Shown one piece after another: positions 50,345-59,502 of a stretch of DNA of 64,000 bases. A program made the translations under genes and the position numbers. The notes beneath the pieces are model-generated. The model was not told the DNA's origin. It searched no databases and saw nothing but the letters and a program-made list of their open reading frames with translations. Source of the DNA: Mucilaginibacter tundrae (GTDB lineage: Bacteria > Bacteroidota > Bacteroidia > Sphingobacteriales > Sphingobacteriaceae); the NCBI RefSeq assembly GCF_013408825.1, contig NZ_JACCBZ010000006.1, positions 310,001 to 374,000 of the forward strand, read 5' to 3'. How positions within the stretch are numbered: the first letter of the stretch is position 1; each line of letters opens with the position of its first letter.

Positions 50345-52156
50345 TCAATTTAATGCATCAACATCAATCCCGATCTGCTTCAGCAATAATGATGCATTAA
50401 AAGTTTTGCATTCGCCATGTTTCATTTTGTAGTCGAACAGCATTTCGCCGTTTACAACCTGTATATCGAAATAGAAGTTGCGGATATAATCAGGATGCTT
50501 TTGTTCCAACTCAGCAATTTGCAGGTCGTGTGTAGCGACCATGCCCACACCTTTTTTGCTAATAAGCTGCTCAATCACGGCCTTTGAGCCCAGATATTTA
50601 TCAACCGAGTTAGTGCCGCGCAACATCTCATCAATTAAAAAGAAAACTTTTGGTTCGTTTTCAACCGCGGCTAATAGCATTTGCAGGCGATCAAGTTCAG
50701 CTTTAAAGGTTGAGGTGCTTTCGTTTAGCGAATCCTTGATACGCATATAGCTCACAATGGTAATAACCGATAACGTCATATTATCGGCACAAACCGGCGC
50801 GCCAGATAAAGCCAATACAGTATTAATACCGATAGTGCGTAAAAAAGTACTCTTACCCGCCATGTTTGACCCGGTAATAATATCTATCTTAAAAGCATCA
50901 TTCAACTCATAATTATTGGTTACACTGTATATATTGCTGATGAGTGGATGGGCGATATTTTCCGCAGTGATCGTGTAAGCATCGCCATCAGCAATTTGAG
51001 GGAAACACCATTTTGCGTAATTAATAGCTAATGATGATAAGCTAATAAGTGCTTCAAGCTCTGCTATTACATCAAATGCGGTTTCAATATCTTGTTTATT
51101 GTCGCGTTTCCAGTTTTCAATGGCTATAATCTGTTTAAGCGACCATAAAAAGAAAACATTCAATACGAAGTTAACTATCATGATAAGGTTATATCCAAGC
51201 TTGTTAATAAGCTTAGCCAGATCCTCAATGCTTTTATTGGTTTGCCCGTTATTTAGCTTTTGATTAAGTTCAGCGCATTTTGCCGACTGCCATTTTTCTG
51301 CTTCGATCACTTTTAGTACCACCGAATAATTAGCCAACACTCTGCCTATTTTATCAGCAATAGATGCCGACTTCCTCATAATCTCAGCTTTTGAATTTAA
51401 TATCAACAAATTTAAAACCGCTAAACCTACGGCAACAAAAGTTAGAGGCGAAAAATAAATGCTCGCTACAATGGCGGCTGATAATAACAAGGGGGCAATT
51501 TTGATATACACACTCAGCCATTTTTCGCCGGGAATATCAAGCGGTAACTTTAGGTAAGCAAACAGCGTGTTCAATTGAATTGCATCTTTGCTGTTGGCAA
51601 ATAAAAGGCGGGCCTGCATATCTGCCTTCCAATCAGGTTTTGAGGCAATTTCCTTTACGGCATTTTGTCGTGAAAGAACAGTGTTCTGTTCTGAAGGTGC
51701 ATTCAACCATTCACCGAGTTTATTATTTCCTGCAGACGTTGCCGTACGATTGATAAACTGATACAGCGATGAACCACCAAAAATATCCAGATCGGCACTG
51801 TAAAAGTGTTTATCGTTGCTAAATGCAGCCCCGTTATCATACATGTTGGTGTGGTACAGTATGCTGTTAATTTCGTTTTCGTTCACCTTTACCAGGTTTT
51901 CGAAATATTTTTTTTCGTCCTCAAAACTGCTTTGTTTTGATACCAGCCAGACAAAGGAAAAAAGCACAATAACAAACGTCACAGCAATAATGGTGAAGTT
52001 GTTTTGTGTGTTACCAAAATAAATGGATATAACCAATAGCCCGATCAATCCCAGCCTTAAAAAGGAGTAGATATTGATCAGCTTTTTATATTTGTTTACT
52101 TCTGCATTAGCAGCAGATATACGTAGATTGTAATCGTTAATAATATCCTGTTCCAT
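50345..52156 (-). CDS. Membrane-anchored MutS-family ATPase
   Basis: A 603-residue protein with a C-terminal MutS-type ABC ATPase: Walker A in ITGSNMAGKSTFLRTIG (from about 428), LSGAPVCADNM, Walker B in VFFLIDEMLRGTNSVDKYLG, and the late HDLQIAEL motif. Unlike mismatch-repair MutS, it has about five hydrophobic segments: about 31-48, 53-72, 218-234, 238-254 and 322-341. The mismatch-binding domain and Smr nuclease are absent. It is therefore a membrane protein using the MutS ATPase for an unknown task. Single gene, followed by a terminator and divergent from rlmH. Confidence 0.8.
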   Translation of the reverse strand: MEQDIINDYNLRISAANAEVNKYKKLINIYSFLRLGLIGLLVISIYFGNTQNNFTIIAVTFVIVLFSFVWLVSKQSSFEDEKKYFENLVKVNENEINSILYHTNMYDNGAAFSNDKHFYSADLDIFGGSSLYQFINRTATSAGNNKLGEWLNAPSEQNTVLSRQNAVKEIASKPDWKADMQARLLFANSKDAIQLNTLFAYLKLPLDIPGEKWLSVYIKIAPLLLSAAIVASIYFSPLTFVAVGLAVLNLLILNSKAEIMRKSASIADKIGRVLANYSVVLKVIEAEKWQSAKCAELNQKLNNGQTNKSIEDLAKLINKLGYNLIMIVNFVLNVFFLWSLKQIIAIENWKRDNKQDIETAFDVIAELEALISLSSLAINYAKWCFPQIADGDAYTITAENIAHPLISNIYSVTNNYELNDAFKIDIITGSNMAGKSTFLRTIGINTVLALSGAPVCADNMTLSVITIVSYMRIKDSLNESTSTFKAELDRLQMLLAAVENEPKVFFLIDEMLRGTNSVDKYLGSKAVIEQLISKKGVGMVATHDLQIAELEQKHPDYIRNFYFDIQVVNGEMLFDYKMKHGECKTFNASLLLKQIGIDVDALN

Positions 52157-52222
52157 TTACCTTTAAAAAATCAAGCTAAATAAGCACTTATATTTTAAAT
52201 AAACGCTTATTTTGTTTTTGAT

Positions 52223-52696
52223 ATGAAGATCACCTTTTTAACAGTTGGCAAAACTGAAGACGCTTATTTGAAAGATGGCATTGAGAAATATGTAAAACGA
52301 CTGAAGCATTATACCCGCCTGGAGATGATCGACCTGCCTGAACTGAAAAATACTAAGGCACTAACTTCCGAGCAGCAAAAAAGTAAGGAAGCCGAAATGA
52401 TCTTAAAAAAGATAGTACCTACAGACCACGTTATCTTATTGGATGAAAACGGGATGGAGCTTACCTCTAAAAAATTCGCGGCTTACCTCGAAAAAAAGAA
52501 CATCAGCGCGACAGCAAGTTTAATTTTCATTGTAGGCGGACCTTATGGATTTGATGAAACTGTTTACCAACGGGCCAATGATAAAATATCGCTGTCGCGC
52601 ATGACCTTTTCGCATCAGATGGTACGTTTGTTTTTCACTGAGCAGCTATACCGTGCATTCACTATTATAAAAGGCGAGCCTTACCATCACGAATAG
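52223..52696 (+). CDS. rlmH: 23S rRNA (pseudouridine1915-N3)-methyltransferase
   Basis: Methylates pseudouridine 1915 in helix 69 of 23S rRNA. The 157-residue protein matches the family: YVKRLKHYTRLEMIDLPELK, the SAM-binding knot with IFIVGGPYGFDETVYQRAND, and the conserved C-terminus LSRMTFSHQMVRLFFTEQLY followed by RAFTIIKGEPYHHE. Single gene. Confidence 0.95.
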   Translation: MKITFLTVGKTEDAYLKDGIEKYVKRLKHYTRLEMIDLPELKNTKALTSEQQKSKEAEMILKKIVPTDHVILLDENGMELTSKKFAAYLEKKNISATASLIFIVGGPYGFDETVYQRANDKISLSRMTFSHQMVRLFFTEQLYRAFTIIKGEPYHHE

Positions 52697-52815
52697 TCCT
52701 CCCTGAATTGTCACATTTTTACCACAGTCACATTTTTGTAAAAACCTTTTTTTGCCCTTTTATGTATTTAATTTAGCTGCGATATTTATCTTATCGGTTA
52801 ATTAAATATCTTCCT

Positions 52816-53745
52816 ATGCATCAAATAGCTACTGAACTGGTATCTGGGAAATTTATTTTCTTCTATGTGTTAATTATTTCAACTATCATTATTCACTATC
52901 GCGGTAAAGTAAGATATAAGTTTTTCAGGCAGCTCACAGACCATTCGACTTTTATGGCACCGATTAATGTGCCGATGTACGCGCTATCAGGCGTTGAAAA
53001 TAAACCCTACATCAAAATTGAATCTTTTCCGCAACTTAATTTGCTAAGAAGCAAATGGGAAACTATACGTGATGAAGCTTTATTACTGGAGCAGGAAGAA
53101 TTGATCAAAGGATCGGATAAATTGAATGATGTTGGTTTTAACTCCTTTTTCCGCCGTGGCTGGAAGCGCTTTTATTTAAAATGGTATGATGATTTTCATC
53201 CATCAGCAACCAAATATTGTCCTCAAACCGTTGAGCTTCTGAAACAGATTCCGTCAGTTAAAGCAGCCATGTTTGCGGTATTGCCAGCCGGTAGCGAGTT
53301 GTTAAAGCACCGTGACCCTTATGCAGGCTCGCTACGCTATCATTTGGGTTTGATCACCCCAAACTCCGATGCTTGTAATATTGTAGTAGATGGGCAACCT
53401 TATGCATGGCGAGATGGTGAAGATGTACTGTTTGATGAAACCTATATTCATTATGCCGAGAATAAAACTGAGGTTGACCGTATAATCCTGTTTTGTGATG
53501 TAGAACGCCCAGTAAAAACCATGTTTGGCCGTGGCTGGAATAAATTTTTTGGTTGGTTTATTATGGCGGCAGCGGCTTCACCTAACATGGGCGAGGATAA
53601 AACAGGCAATATCAATAAAGTTTTTCGATACATATATTCCATCAGGCTGGTTGGTAAAAGACTAAAGGCTTATAACTACAATTTGTATTACGGCGTAAAA
53701 TATGCCCTATTAGTGCTGATATTGTGGCTCATATTCATCAGGTAA
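52816..53745 (+). CDS. Aspartyl/asparaginyl beta-hydroxylase family protein
   Basis: A 309-residue membrane-anchored protein with an N-terminal hydrophobic helix (IFFYVLIISTIIIHY) and a C-terminal one (about 295-308). Between them is a 2-oxoglutarate-dependent oxygenase domain: the first metal histidine in LLKHRDPYAGSLRYHLGLIT, the second in LFDETYIHYAENKTEVDR, and the trailing RIILFCDVERP that binds 2-oxoglutarate. Bacterial members have been linked to lipid A or peptide hydroxylation; the substrate here is unknown. Its stop lies within the promoter region of the CDF gene. Confidence 0.83.
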   Translation: MHQIATELVSGKFIFFYVLIISTIIIHYRGKVRYKFFRQLTDHSTFMAPINVPMYALSGVENKPYIKIESFPQLNLLRSKWETIRDEALLLEQEELIKGSDKLNDVGFNSFFRRGWKRFYLKWYDDFHPSATKYCPQTVELLKQIPSVKAAMFAVLPAGSELLKHRDPYAGSLRYHLGLITPNSDACNIVVDGQPYAWRDGEDVLFDETYIHYAENKTEVDRIILFCDVERPVKTMFGRGWNKFFGWFIMAAAASPNMGEDKTGNINKVFRYIYSIRLVGKRLKAYNYNLYYGVKYALLVLILWLIFIR

Positions 53746-53776
53746 TTGTTTGGGATTGTTAATTTGGCTAGCTTTG
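53746..53776 (+). promoter_or_regulatory. Consensus promoter giving a leaderless CDF mRNA
   Basis: TTG (53746-53748), 20 bases, TAGCTTTG (53769-53776); both boxes and spacing match the consensus. The ATG of the CDF gene is at 53781, so the mRNA would start at or within a few bases of the start codon. The TTG immediately follows the stop of the preceding gene. Confidence 0.55.
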
Positions 53777-53780
53777 CACT

Positions 53781-54761
53781 ATGTCAGATCATTCCCATTC
53801 GCACGATCATTCGCACTCGCATGATCATTCCCATTCACACGATCACGATCATTCGCATGGATTATTCGGCCACCATCATCACGACGCGCCCAAAATTGAT
53901 AATTTAAATGCGGCTTTTATCATTGGCATCATTTTAAATTCGGCTTTTGTTATTATTGAGGTTATAGCCGGTTTGTATATACACTCTTTGTCATTACTTA
54001 CCGATGCAGGCCATAACCTGAGCGATGTTGCAGCACTAGCACTAGCATTGTTAGCCTTTAAGCTAACCAAAGTAAGCTCGAACAATAAATATACTTACGG
54101 TTACAAACGTTCAACCATCATCGTATCGTTTTTCAATGCGGTTATTCTTTTTGCCTCGGTAGGTGTAATTGTTTACGAAGCAGTCATCAGGTTTATACAC
54201 CCCGCAACTATAGAGGGTGGCACCATGGCCTGGGTAGCTTTAATAGGCATAGGTGTTAATGCTTTTACCGCCTACCTTTTTGTTAAGGGTAAAGATGGCG
54301 ACCTCAACATAAAAAGCACTTATATGCACATGGCTATGGATGCTGTTGTATCGGCAGGTGTAGTAATTTCGGGGGTTATTATTTACTTCACACATTTTTA
54401 TATGCTGGATAGCATTGTGAGTATCCTTATAGCTATCACTATTTTACGTGGCACATGGAGTCTGTTAAACGATAGCTTACGATTAGAAATGGATGGAGTA
54501 CCTAAAGAATTGAACCTCGACAAAATAAAAACAGAGTTACTTAAAGCTAAAGGTGTTATTGATGTGCATCACATGCATGTGTGGGCATTGAGTACCACTG
54601 AAAACGCGCTAACAGCTCACTTGGTTGTCGACCCGGAGCATTTGAGTACGTTCGATAATATCAAACATGATCTTCGCCACCGTTTGGAGCATCTGGATAT
54701 TAGCCACAGTACATTCGAACCGGAATTTTCTACAGAAGATTGTAAGCACCAGGATTGTTGA
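53781..54761 (+). CDS. Cation diffusion facilitator metal exporter
   Basis: A 326-residue inner-membrane antiporter, exporting Zn, Cd, Co or Ni. The first 35 residues are a His/Asp/Ser repeat (HSHDHSHSHDHSH) that binds metal. Six helices follow; the transport site pattern HxxxD/DxxxD is seen in SLLTDAGHNLSDVAALALAL and HMAMDAVVSAGVVISG. The C-terminal domain (about 215-320) is ferredoxin-like (DVHHMHVWALSTTENALTAH). Subfamily by residues alone is uncertain (Zn/Cd is most likely). No adjacent metal regulator is seen. Confidence 0.88.
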   Translation: MSDHSHSHDHSHSHDHSHSHDHDHSHGLFGHHHHDAPKIDNLNAAFIIGIILNSAFVIIEVIAGLYIHSLSLLTDAGHNLSDVAALALALLAFKLTKVSSNNKYTYGYKRSTIIVSFFNAVILFASVGVIVYEAVIRFIHPATIEGGTMAWVALIGIGVNAFTAYLFVKGKDGDLNIKSTYMHMAMDAVVSAGVVISGVIIYFTHFYMLDSIVSILIAITILRGTWSLLNDSLRLEMDGVPKELNLDKIKTELLKAKGVIDVHHMHVWALSTTENALTAHLVVDPEHLSTFDNIKHDLRHRLEHLDISHSTFEPEFSTEDCKHQDC

Positions 54762-54795
54762 TTGGTACTGTAAATATTAAAACTTGTCATTGCTC

Positions 54796-55022
54796 CTGTC
54801 TGAACCGCAATTTATAGAATTAAAGAATGATCAGAATTTCAAAAATTCAACCCATTCCCAAAATTCGAGTTCAGACAGAAACGGAACTCACTTCCGATGT
54901 CTGAAGTTTTTAACTTCGGACGACTGTAGTCTGAGACTACAGTCATAGTTTGTTCATAGACCAAGACTATGAACGGCAGAGAGGTATCTGACCTCATGAT
55001 ATACGCCTCGTACACCATGAGG
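54796..55022. repeat. Array of five different inverted repeats
   Basis: Between the CDF gene and the symporter, five dyads follow one another: CTGTCTGAAC/GTTCAGACAG (54796-54805 and 54869-54878), CTGAAGTT/AACTTCGG (about 54901-54919), GACTGTAGT/ACTACAGTC (54922-54944), GTTCATAG/CTATGAAC (54952-54974), and CCTCATG/CATGAGG (54992-55022). The order is compact with little sequence between them. It could be a structured non-coding RNA or clustered remnants of repeats. Confidence 0.5.
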
Positions 55023-55066
55023 ACAATCATAAAACCCAATTTATTCGCTATACTTGTTTTACAATT

Positions 55067-56299
55067 ATGAAGCGATTATTCTCCAATTTAACTTTCCAGG
55101 TTATTACCGCCATTATATTAGGCGTTGTTGTGGGTGCTTACTTTAAAGGCTTTACTTCTACCGCAAAAACCATCAGCGATACGTTCATCAAGTTAATAAC
55201 CATGCTGATCGTGCCCATCATCTTTTGCACCATAGTATTAGGTATTGCCGGTGTTGATGATATGAAAAAGGTTGGCCGTGTTGGCGGCAAGGCAATATTG
55301 TACTTCGAGATCATGACCACCTTTGCCCTTATCATTGGCTTAATTGTTGCCAACGTACTCAAACCAGGCGCAGGCTTTATCAATCATCCAACAGTTGCGG
55401 CTAACGCCGATAAATTAGCTGTATACGAAAAAGCTGCTGCCGATATGCATTGGGGCGAGTTTTTAACACACATTGTACCCTCCAATATATTTAATGCTTT
55501 TTCTACTGGTGATATTTTGCAGGTGTTATTCTTTGCCATACTATTCGGCTATGGTATCAGTAAAATGGGCGAAGCAGGTAAATCCATCGTTTCCGGTATC
55601 GACAAAATATCAAAAGTATTCTTCAATATCATGAAGTTGGTGATGAAGCTGGCACCTATCGGCGCTTTCGGCGGAATGGCATATACTGTGGGTACTTATG
55701 GTATAAGCACCTTGCAGCCTATGTTGCATTTACTCGGCGCGGTTTACCTTACTATGTTCCTGTTTATTTTTATTGTGCTGAATATCGTTTGCCGCATTTA
55801 CAAATTCAGCCTTTGGCATTATCTTAAGTATATTAAAGACGAAATACTACTGGTCTTAGGTACATCATCCTCTGAATCCGCCCTGCCAAGCATGATCGAA
55901 AAAATGGAGAAATACGGTTGTTCCAAATCAGTTGTTGGTTTGGTGATCCCTACCGGCTATAGTTTTAATTTGGATGGCACTACTATTTATATGGCTATGT
56001 CGGTTATATTTTTAGCGCAGGTTTTTCATATCGATCTTAGTATAGAACAACAATTAGTTATCATTGGTATACTGATGCTCACCTCCAAAGGCGCGGCGGC
56101 GGTTACGGGTGGTGGTTTTATTGTGTTAACATCAACATTGGCAGCTATCAAAATAATCCCGATTGAAGGTGTGGCAATTTTGCTGGGAATAGATAGGTTT
56201 ATGTCGGAAGCAAGGGCGATAACTAATTTGATCGGGAATGGGATAGCTACTATTGTTGTAGCTAAGAGTGAGGGGGAGTTTGTGGCGGTTGAAGAATAG
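55067..56299 (+). CDS. Dicarboxylate/amino acid:cation symporter
   Basis: A 410-residue inner-membrane symporter of the DAACS (DctA/GltP) family. Signatures: GTSSSESALPSMIEKMEKYG (hairpin 1, serine-rich), VIPTGYSFNLDGTTIYM (the NMDGT-like substrate motif), and GAAAVTGGGFIVLTSTLAAI (hairpin 2), with the last-helix acidic residue in GIDRFMSEARAITNLIGNGI. It probably takes up C4-dicarboxylates or glutamate with Na+ or H+. No regulatory gene is next to it. The hairpin array lies immediately upstream. Confidence 0.9.
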   Translation: MKRLFSNLTFQVITAIILGVVVGAYFKGFTSTAKTISDTFIKLITMLIVPIIFCTIVLGIAGVDDMKKVGRVGGKAILYFEIMTTFALIIGLIVANVLKPGAGFINHPTVAANADKLAVYEKAAADMHWGEFLTHIVPSNIFNAFSTGDILQVLFFAILFGYGISKMGEAGKSIVSGIDKISKVFFNIMKLVMKLAPIGAFGGMAYTVGTYGISTLQPMLHLLGAVYLTMFLFIFIVLNIVCRIYKFSLWHYLKYIKDEILLVLGTSSSESALPSMIEKMEKYGCSKSVVGLVIPTGYSFNLDGTTIYMAMSVIFLAQVFHIDLSIEQQLVIIGILMLTSKGAAAVTGGGFIVLTSTLAAIKIIPIEGVAILLGIDRFMSEARAITNLIGNGIATIVVAKSEGEFVAVEE

Positions 56300-56409
56300 C
56301 TTGGGTAACATACTCCTCGCAATGGCGTTCTAATGTAGATCGCGTTGCTATCCAACCAAACTTTTACAAAAAAATTACCCCTTTATCATCACAGGGCACA
56401 AAAATATTT

Positions 56410-56417
56410 TAGCTTTG
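56410..56417 (+). promoter_or_regulatory. -7 promoter element of sucD
   Basis: TAGCTTTG (56410-56417) matches TAnnTTTG, 25 bp before the ATG at 56443. No TTG lies at the right distance upstream, so only the -7 half is supported. Confidence 0.4.
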
Positions 56418-56442
56418 CGCTACTAAAATAAAGATAACAGCA

Positions 56443-57312
56443 ATGAGTGTTCTTGTAAACAAAGATTCAAAAGTTATTGTTCAGGGTTTTACCGGTAAAG
56501 AAGGTACTTATCATGCTGAGCAAATGATAGCCTACGGTACGCAGGTTGTTGGTGGCGTTACACCAGGTAAAGGCGGACAAAGCCACCTTGACAGGCCTAT
56601 TTTTAACACAGTAAAAGACGCTGTTGATAAAACAGGCGCTGATGTATCTATCATATTTGTACCCCCTGCTTTTGCTGCAGATGCTATAATGGAAGCTGCT
56701 GAAGCCGGAATTAAAGTTATTGTTTGTATTACCGAAGGTATTCCTACAAAGGATATGATCCAGGTAAAAGAATATATCAGCGACAGGGATACTCGCCTTA
56801 TCGGACCAAACTGCCCGGGCATTATCACTGCCGATGAAGCTAAAATCGGTATTATGCCGGGCTTTATCTTCAAAAAAGGCCATGTTGGTGTGGTTTCAAA
56901 ATCAGGTACGCTTACTTATGAGGCGGTTGACCAGGTTGTTAAAGCCGGAATGGGCATCACTACCGCTATCGGTATTGGTGGCGACCCGATCATTGGTACT
57001 ACTACTAAAGAAGCGGTTGAATTATTAATGAATGACCCTGAAACTCATGGCATCATTATGATTGGCGAAATAGGTGGCGGTATGGAAGCAGAAGCTGCCC
57101 ACTGGATAAAAGCAAATGGCACTAAACCTGTTGTAGGATTTATTGCTGGCCAAACAGCGCCTCCGGGCCGTCGTATGGGGCACGCGGGTGCAATTGTTGG
57201 CGGTGCCGATGATACTGCTGCCGCGAAAATGAAGATCATGACTGAATGCGGTATTAAAGTTGTTGAATCACCTGCCGAAATTGGTGCTGCAATGGCTGAA
57301 TTGTTGAAATAA
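56443..57312 (+). CDS. sucD: Succinate-CoA ligase, alpha subunit
   Basis: Nucleotide-dependent succinyl-CoA synthesis in the citric acid cycle. The 289-residue subunit starts with the CoA-binding Rossmann domain ([20 protein letters not shown], then [20 protein letters not shown]) and continues into the ligase domain. The phosphohistidine is in [13 protein letters not shown] (about His246). [20 protein letters not shown] and [20 protein letters not shown] also match. sucC, the beta subunit, is not adjacent in this window, as is common in Bacteroidota. Confidence 0.95.
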   Translation: MSVLVNKDSKVIVQGFTGKEGTYHAEQMIAYGTQVVGGVTPGKGGQSHLDRPIFNTVKDAVDKTGADVSIIFVPPAFAADAIMEAAEAGIKVIVCITEGIPTKDMIQVKEYISDRDTRLIGPNCPGIITADEAKIGIMPGFIFKKGHVGVVSKSGTLTYEAVDQVVKAGMGITTAIGIGGDPIIGTTTKEAVELLMNDPETHGIIMIGEIGGGMEAEAAHWIKANGTKPVVGFIAGQTAPPGRRMGHAGAIVGGADDTAAAKMKIMTECGIKVVESPAEIGAAMAELLK

Positions 57313-57336
57313 GAATCGAGAAGTAAGATTCAAGAT
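57311..57336. repeat. Short dispersed repeat (TCAAGA family) after sucD
   Basis: AGAATCGAGAAGTAAGATTC and the bases after it match the repeat at 16281 loosely. It overlaps the stop codon of sucD (57310-57312) by two bases and precedes the terminator. Confidence 0.4.
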
Positions 57337-57340
57337 ATAT

Positions 57341-57370
57341 GAAAAATCCTGGCTTATGGCTGGGATTTTT
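57341..57370 (+). terminator. Terminator of sucD
   Basis: AAAATCC (about 57342-57349) pairs with GGATTTT (about 57363-57369), followed by TTT. Its presence also argues against a long 5' extension of msrB beginning at 57339. Confidence 0.6.
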
Positions 57371-57485
57371 TTGTTGGTCAAAACTGTGTAAACATCCATC
57401 CCACAAACAAAAAACCACCTCGATTTGTCGTATATTGTATCAAGTGAAAATTACTAATCACTCAATCACTAATTTAAAAATAATA

Positions 57486-57851
57486 ATGGAATACAATAAA
57501 TTAACCCCAGAAGAAGAATATATCATCCTACATAAAGGCACCGAGCGCCCGTTTACCGGCTCGTTATTAAATAATAAAGCCGAAGGTGTTTATGTATGCA
57601 AAAGATGCGATACGCCATTGTATGATTCGGCTACCAAGTTTGAATCGCACTGTGGCTGGCCAAGTTTTGATGATGAGATTCCCGGAGCAGTAAAACGCGT
57701 ACCCGATGCCGATGGCCGCCGTGTGGAAATTGTATGTGCTAATTGCGGTGCGCACCTAGGTCACGTTTTCGAGGGAGAGTACCTCACACCTAAAAACACC
57801 AGGCATTGTGTAAACTCGGTATCTATGAAATTTGTACCGCTTGAGAATTAA
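57486..57851 (+). CDS. msrB: Peptide-methionine (R)-S-oxide reductase
   Basis: Reduces methionine-R-sulfoxide in proteins. ATG 57486 is chosen because the upstream in-frame extension covers the sucD terminator; it gives 121 residues, the usual size. Two zinc-binding CxxC pairs are present (CKRCDTPLY and CANCGAHLG). The catalytic Cys is in [13 protein letters not shown], and substrate residues in [13 protein letters not shown] and HVFEGEYL. Reduction depends on thioredoxin (trxA is at 15856). Single gene. Confidence 0.93.
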   Translation: MEYNKLTPEEEYIILHKGTERPFTGSLLNNKAEGVYVCKRCDTPLYDSATKFESHCGWPSFDDEIPGAVKRVPDADGRRVEIVCANCGAHLGHVFEGEYLTPKNTRHCVNSVSMKFVPLEN

Positions 57852-57860
57852 AACCAAAGG

Positions 57861-57899
57861 CTGTCCGCCACTGTCCATAAAACGGACGGACAAGGCGGT
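57861..57899. repeat. Stem-loop downstream of msrB
   Basis: CCGCC (57865-57869) pairs with GGCGG (57894-57898) and GTCC (57873-57876) with GGAC (57884-57887 or 57888-57891). There is no clear T run, so a terminator is possible but not certain. Confidence 0.4.
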
Positions 57900-58056
57900 T
57901 ATAAAAATGTTAACAGTCATTTCAAAATGACAAAATTCTTACGGTGCTAATTCAAGGCACTTAACGCTCTCAGAGCAACCAAATTAACGAGTCAATTTGT
58001 TAACAACTTGGCTTCTTGTTTAAAACTATCACTACCAAACAAGCTCCATTAGCCCT

Positions 58057-58064
58057 TATATTTG
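58057..58064 (+). promoter_or_regulatory. -7 element upstream of the riboswitch
   Basis: TATATTTG (58057-58064) matches TAnnTTTG; a start near 58071 would place the whole riboswitch in the leader. No matching TTG box is visible. Confidence 0.35.
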
Positions 58065-58084
58065 GATTAATAAGTTCTTACAAA

Positions 58085-58262
58085 AGCTATACAGGTTACC
58101 GGTTATTTCCGGTATTAAAAGGGAACCATGTTAAAATCATGGGCTGACGTGCAACTGTGAAAATTGGTTGCAAGTTGCGGGCTAAGATTATAGGATTCAA
58201 ATCCGAAAAATCAAAGACTCTCAACCTCAATCAAAAGCCAGACACCTGCCTGCATAGCATGT
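58085..58262 (+). ncRNA. Cobalamin (B12) riboswitch
   Basis: Sits 110-290 bp upstream of nrdB. It shows the two conserved core parts in order: AAAAGGGAACCATGTT with the ATCATGGGCTGACGTGCAAC and CTGTG region (58117-58158), then the B12 box AAGCCAGACACCTGCCTG (58235-58252). Spacing and order match adenosylcobalamin riboswitches. The expression platform is not clear; a T run at 58296-58302 after a weak hairpin (AAAACTT/AAGGTTTT) could be a terminator. In other bacteria such riboswitches ahead of class I RNR genes turn them down when B12 allows a class II enzyme to work. Confidence 0.82.
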
Positions 58263-58371
58263 CAAAACTTTCACGAATAAGGTTTTGCCAAAAGTCTTTT
58301 TTATCACTGCTTCATCCGCGAACGCAGTCGGTTAATTGTCTTTTGTCAACACCAAAATATACACGGCGCAA

Positions 58372-59346
58372 ATGAAACAGGAAGACGAATTATTACTCAG
58401 AGAGAACAAGGACAGGTTTGTGATCCTGCCCATCAAGTATCCCGCTATTTGGGAGATGTACAAAAAATGCGAAGCCAGCTTTTGGACTGCCGAGGAGATC
58501 GATCTTTCTGATGATATGAAACATTGGGAAACTATGAATTCCGGCGAGAAGCATTTCATTTCGCACATCCTGGCATTTTTTGCCGCCAGCGATGGTATTG
58601 TGAATGAGAATTTGGCCATCAACTTTATGAGCGAGGTTCAGTTACCTGAAGCACGTTGTTTCTATGGCTTCCAGATCATGATGGAGAACATCCACTCTGA
58701 AACTTATGCCTTGTTGATTGATACCTACATTAAAGATCCGATTGAGAAAGATCGCCTGTTTCATGCCATCGATACGGTACCATGTGTAAATAAAAAAGCT
58801 GAGTGGGCACTGCGTTGGATCAATAACGGATCATTCGCCGAGCGCCTGATTGCTTTTGCTGCTGTTGAGGGAATTTTCTTCTCAGGTAGCTTCTGCTCTA
58901 TCTTCTGGCTGAAGAAACGTGGTTTAATGCCGGGCTTAACTTTCAGTAACGAGTTGATCTCTCGTGACGAAGGAATGCACTGCGAATTCGCATGTTTGCT
59001 CTACCGTATGCTGGAGCACAAATTACCGAAAGATCAGGCCACCAAAATCATCACTGACGCGGTAGAGATCGAAAAAGAATTTGTTACCGATGCACTACCG
59101 GTAAACCTGATTGGTATGAATGCCAAATTAATGAGCCAGTACATTGAGTTTGTTGCCGACAGATGGTTAGGTGAATTGGGCTACGATAAAGTATATGGTG
59201 CATCCAATCCGTTTGATTTTATGGAGATGATATCGCTGCAAGGCAAAACCAACTTCTTTGAAAAACGTGTTGGCGATTACCAGAAAAGCGGTGTGCTAAA
59301 TGCAACAGCAGATAGCAAGAGCTTCTCATTAGATGATGATTTTTAG
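58372..59346 (+). CDS. nrdB: Ribonucleotide reductase class Ia, small (R2) subunit
   Basis: Houses the diiron-tyrosyl radical cofactor of aerobic ribonucleotide reduction. ATG 58372 is chosen; a TTG at 58336 would add 12 residues. The 324-residue protein has metal ligands and radical site in the class Ia pattern: Asp74, Glu105, His108, Tyr112 (ENIHSETY), Glu166, Glu200 and His203. Sequence wording (for example [20 protein letters not shown] and [11 protein letters not shown]) is closer to eukaryotic RRM2 than to E. coli NrdB. It is followed by nrdA after 156 bp and preceded by a cobalamin riboswitch. Confidence 0.93.
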   Translation: MKQEDELLLRENKDRFVILPIKYPAIWEMYKKCEASFWTAEEIDLSDDMKHWETMNSGEKHFISHILAFFAASDGIVNENLAINFMSEVQLPEARCFYGFQIMMENIHSETYALLIDTYIKDPIEKDRLFHAIDTVPCVNKKAEWALRWINNGSFAERLIAFAAVEGIFFSGSFCSIFWLKKRGLMPGLTFSNELISRDEGMHCEFACLLYRMLEHKLPKDQATKIITDAVEIEKEFVTDALPVNLIGMNAKLMSQYIEFVADRWLGELGYDKVYGASNPFDFMEMISLQGKTNFFEKRVGDYQKSGVLNATADSKSFSLDDDF

Positions 59347-59363
59347 GAAAGGATCAGGTCGCT

Positions 59364-59459
59364 AGTATCAAGTATCTAAATTGACTTGCACAGCGAACCA
59401 AACATCACTAAAATCATCGATACAAAAAAACAAAAAAGGAAATCTAGCTACTTGATACT
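59364..59459. repeat. Inverted repeat between nrdB and nrdA
   Basis: AGTATCAAGTA (59364-59374) pairs with TACTTGATACT (59449-59459), perfect over 11 bp with a 74-bp spacer. It fills most of the 156-bp gap. A further fragment (GCTACTAAATACCAAG) is close to the nrdA start. Confidence 0.55.
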
Positions 59460-59502
59460 GGCTACTAAGTACTAAAGAAAAAGCTACTAAATACCAAGAG
59501 AT

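Noticed and set aside
57339..57485. A 49-codon N-terminal extension of msrB
   Set aside because: It covers the sucD terminator and lacks the family's residues; ATG 57486 gives the usual size.
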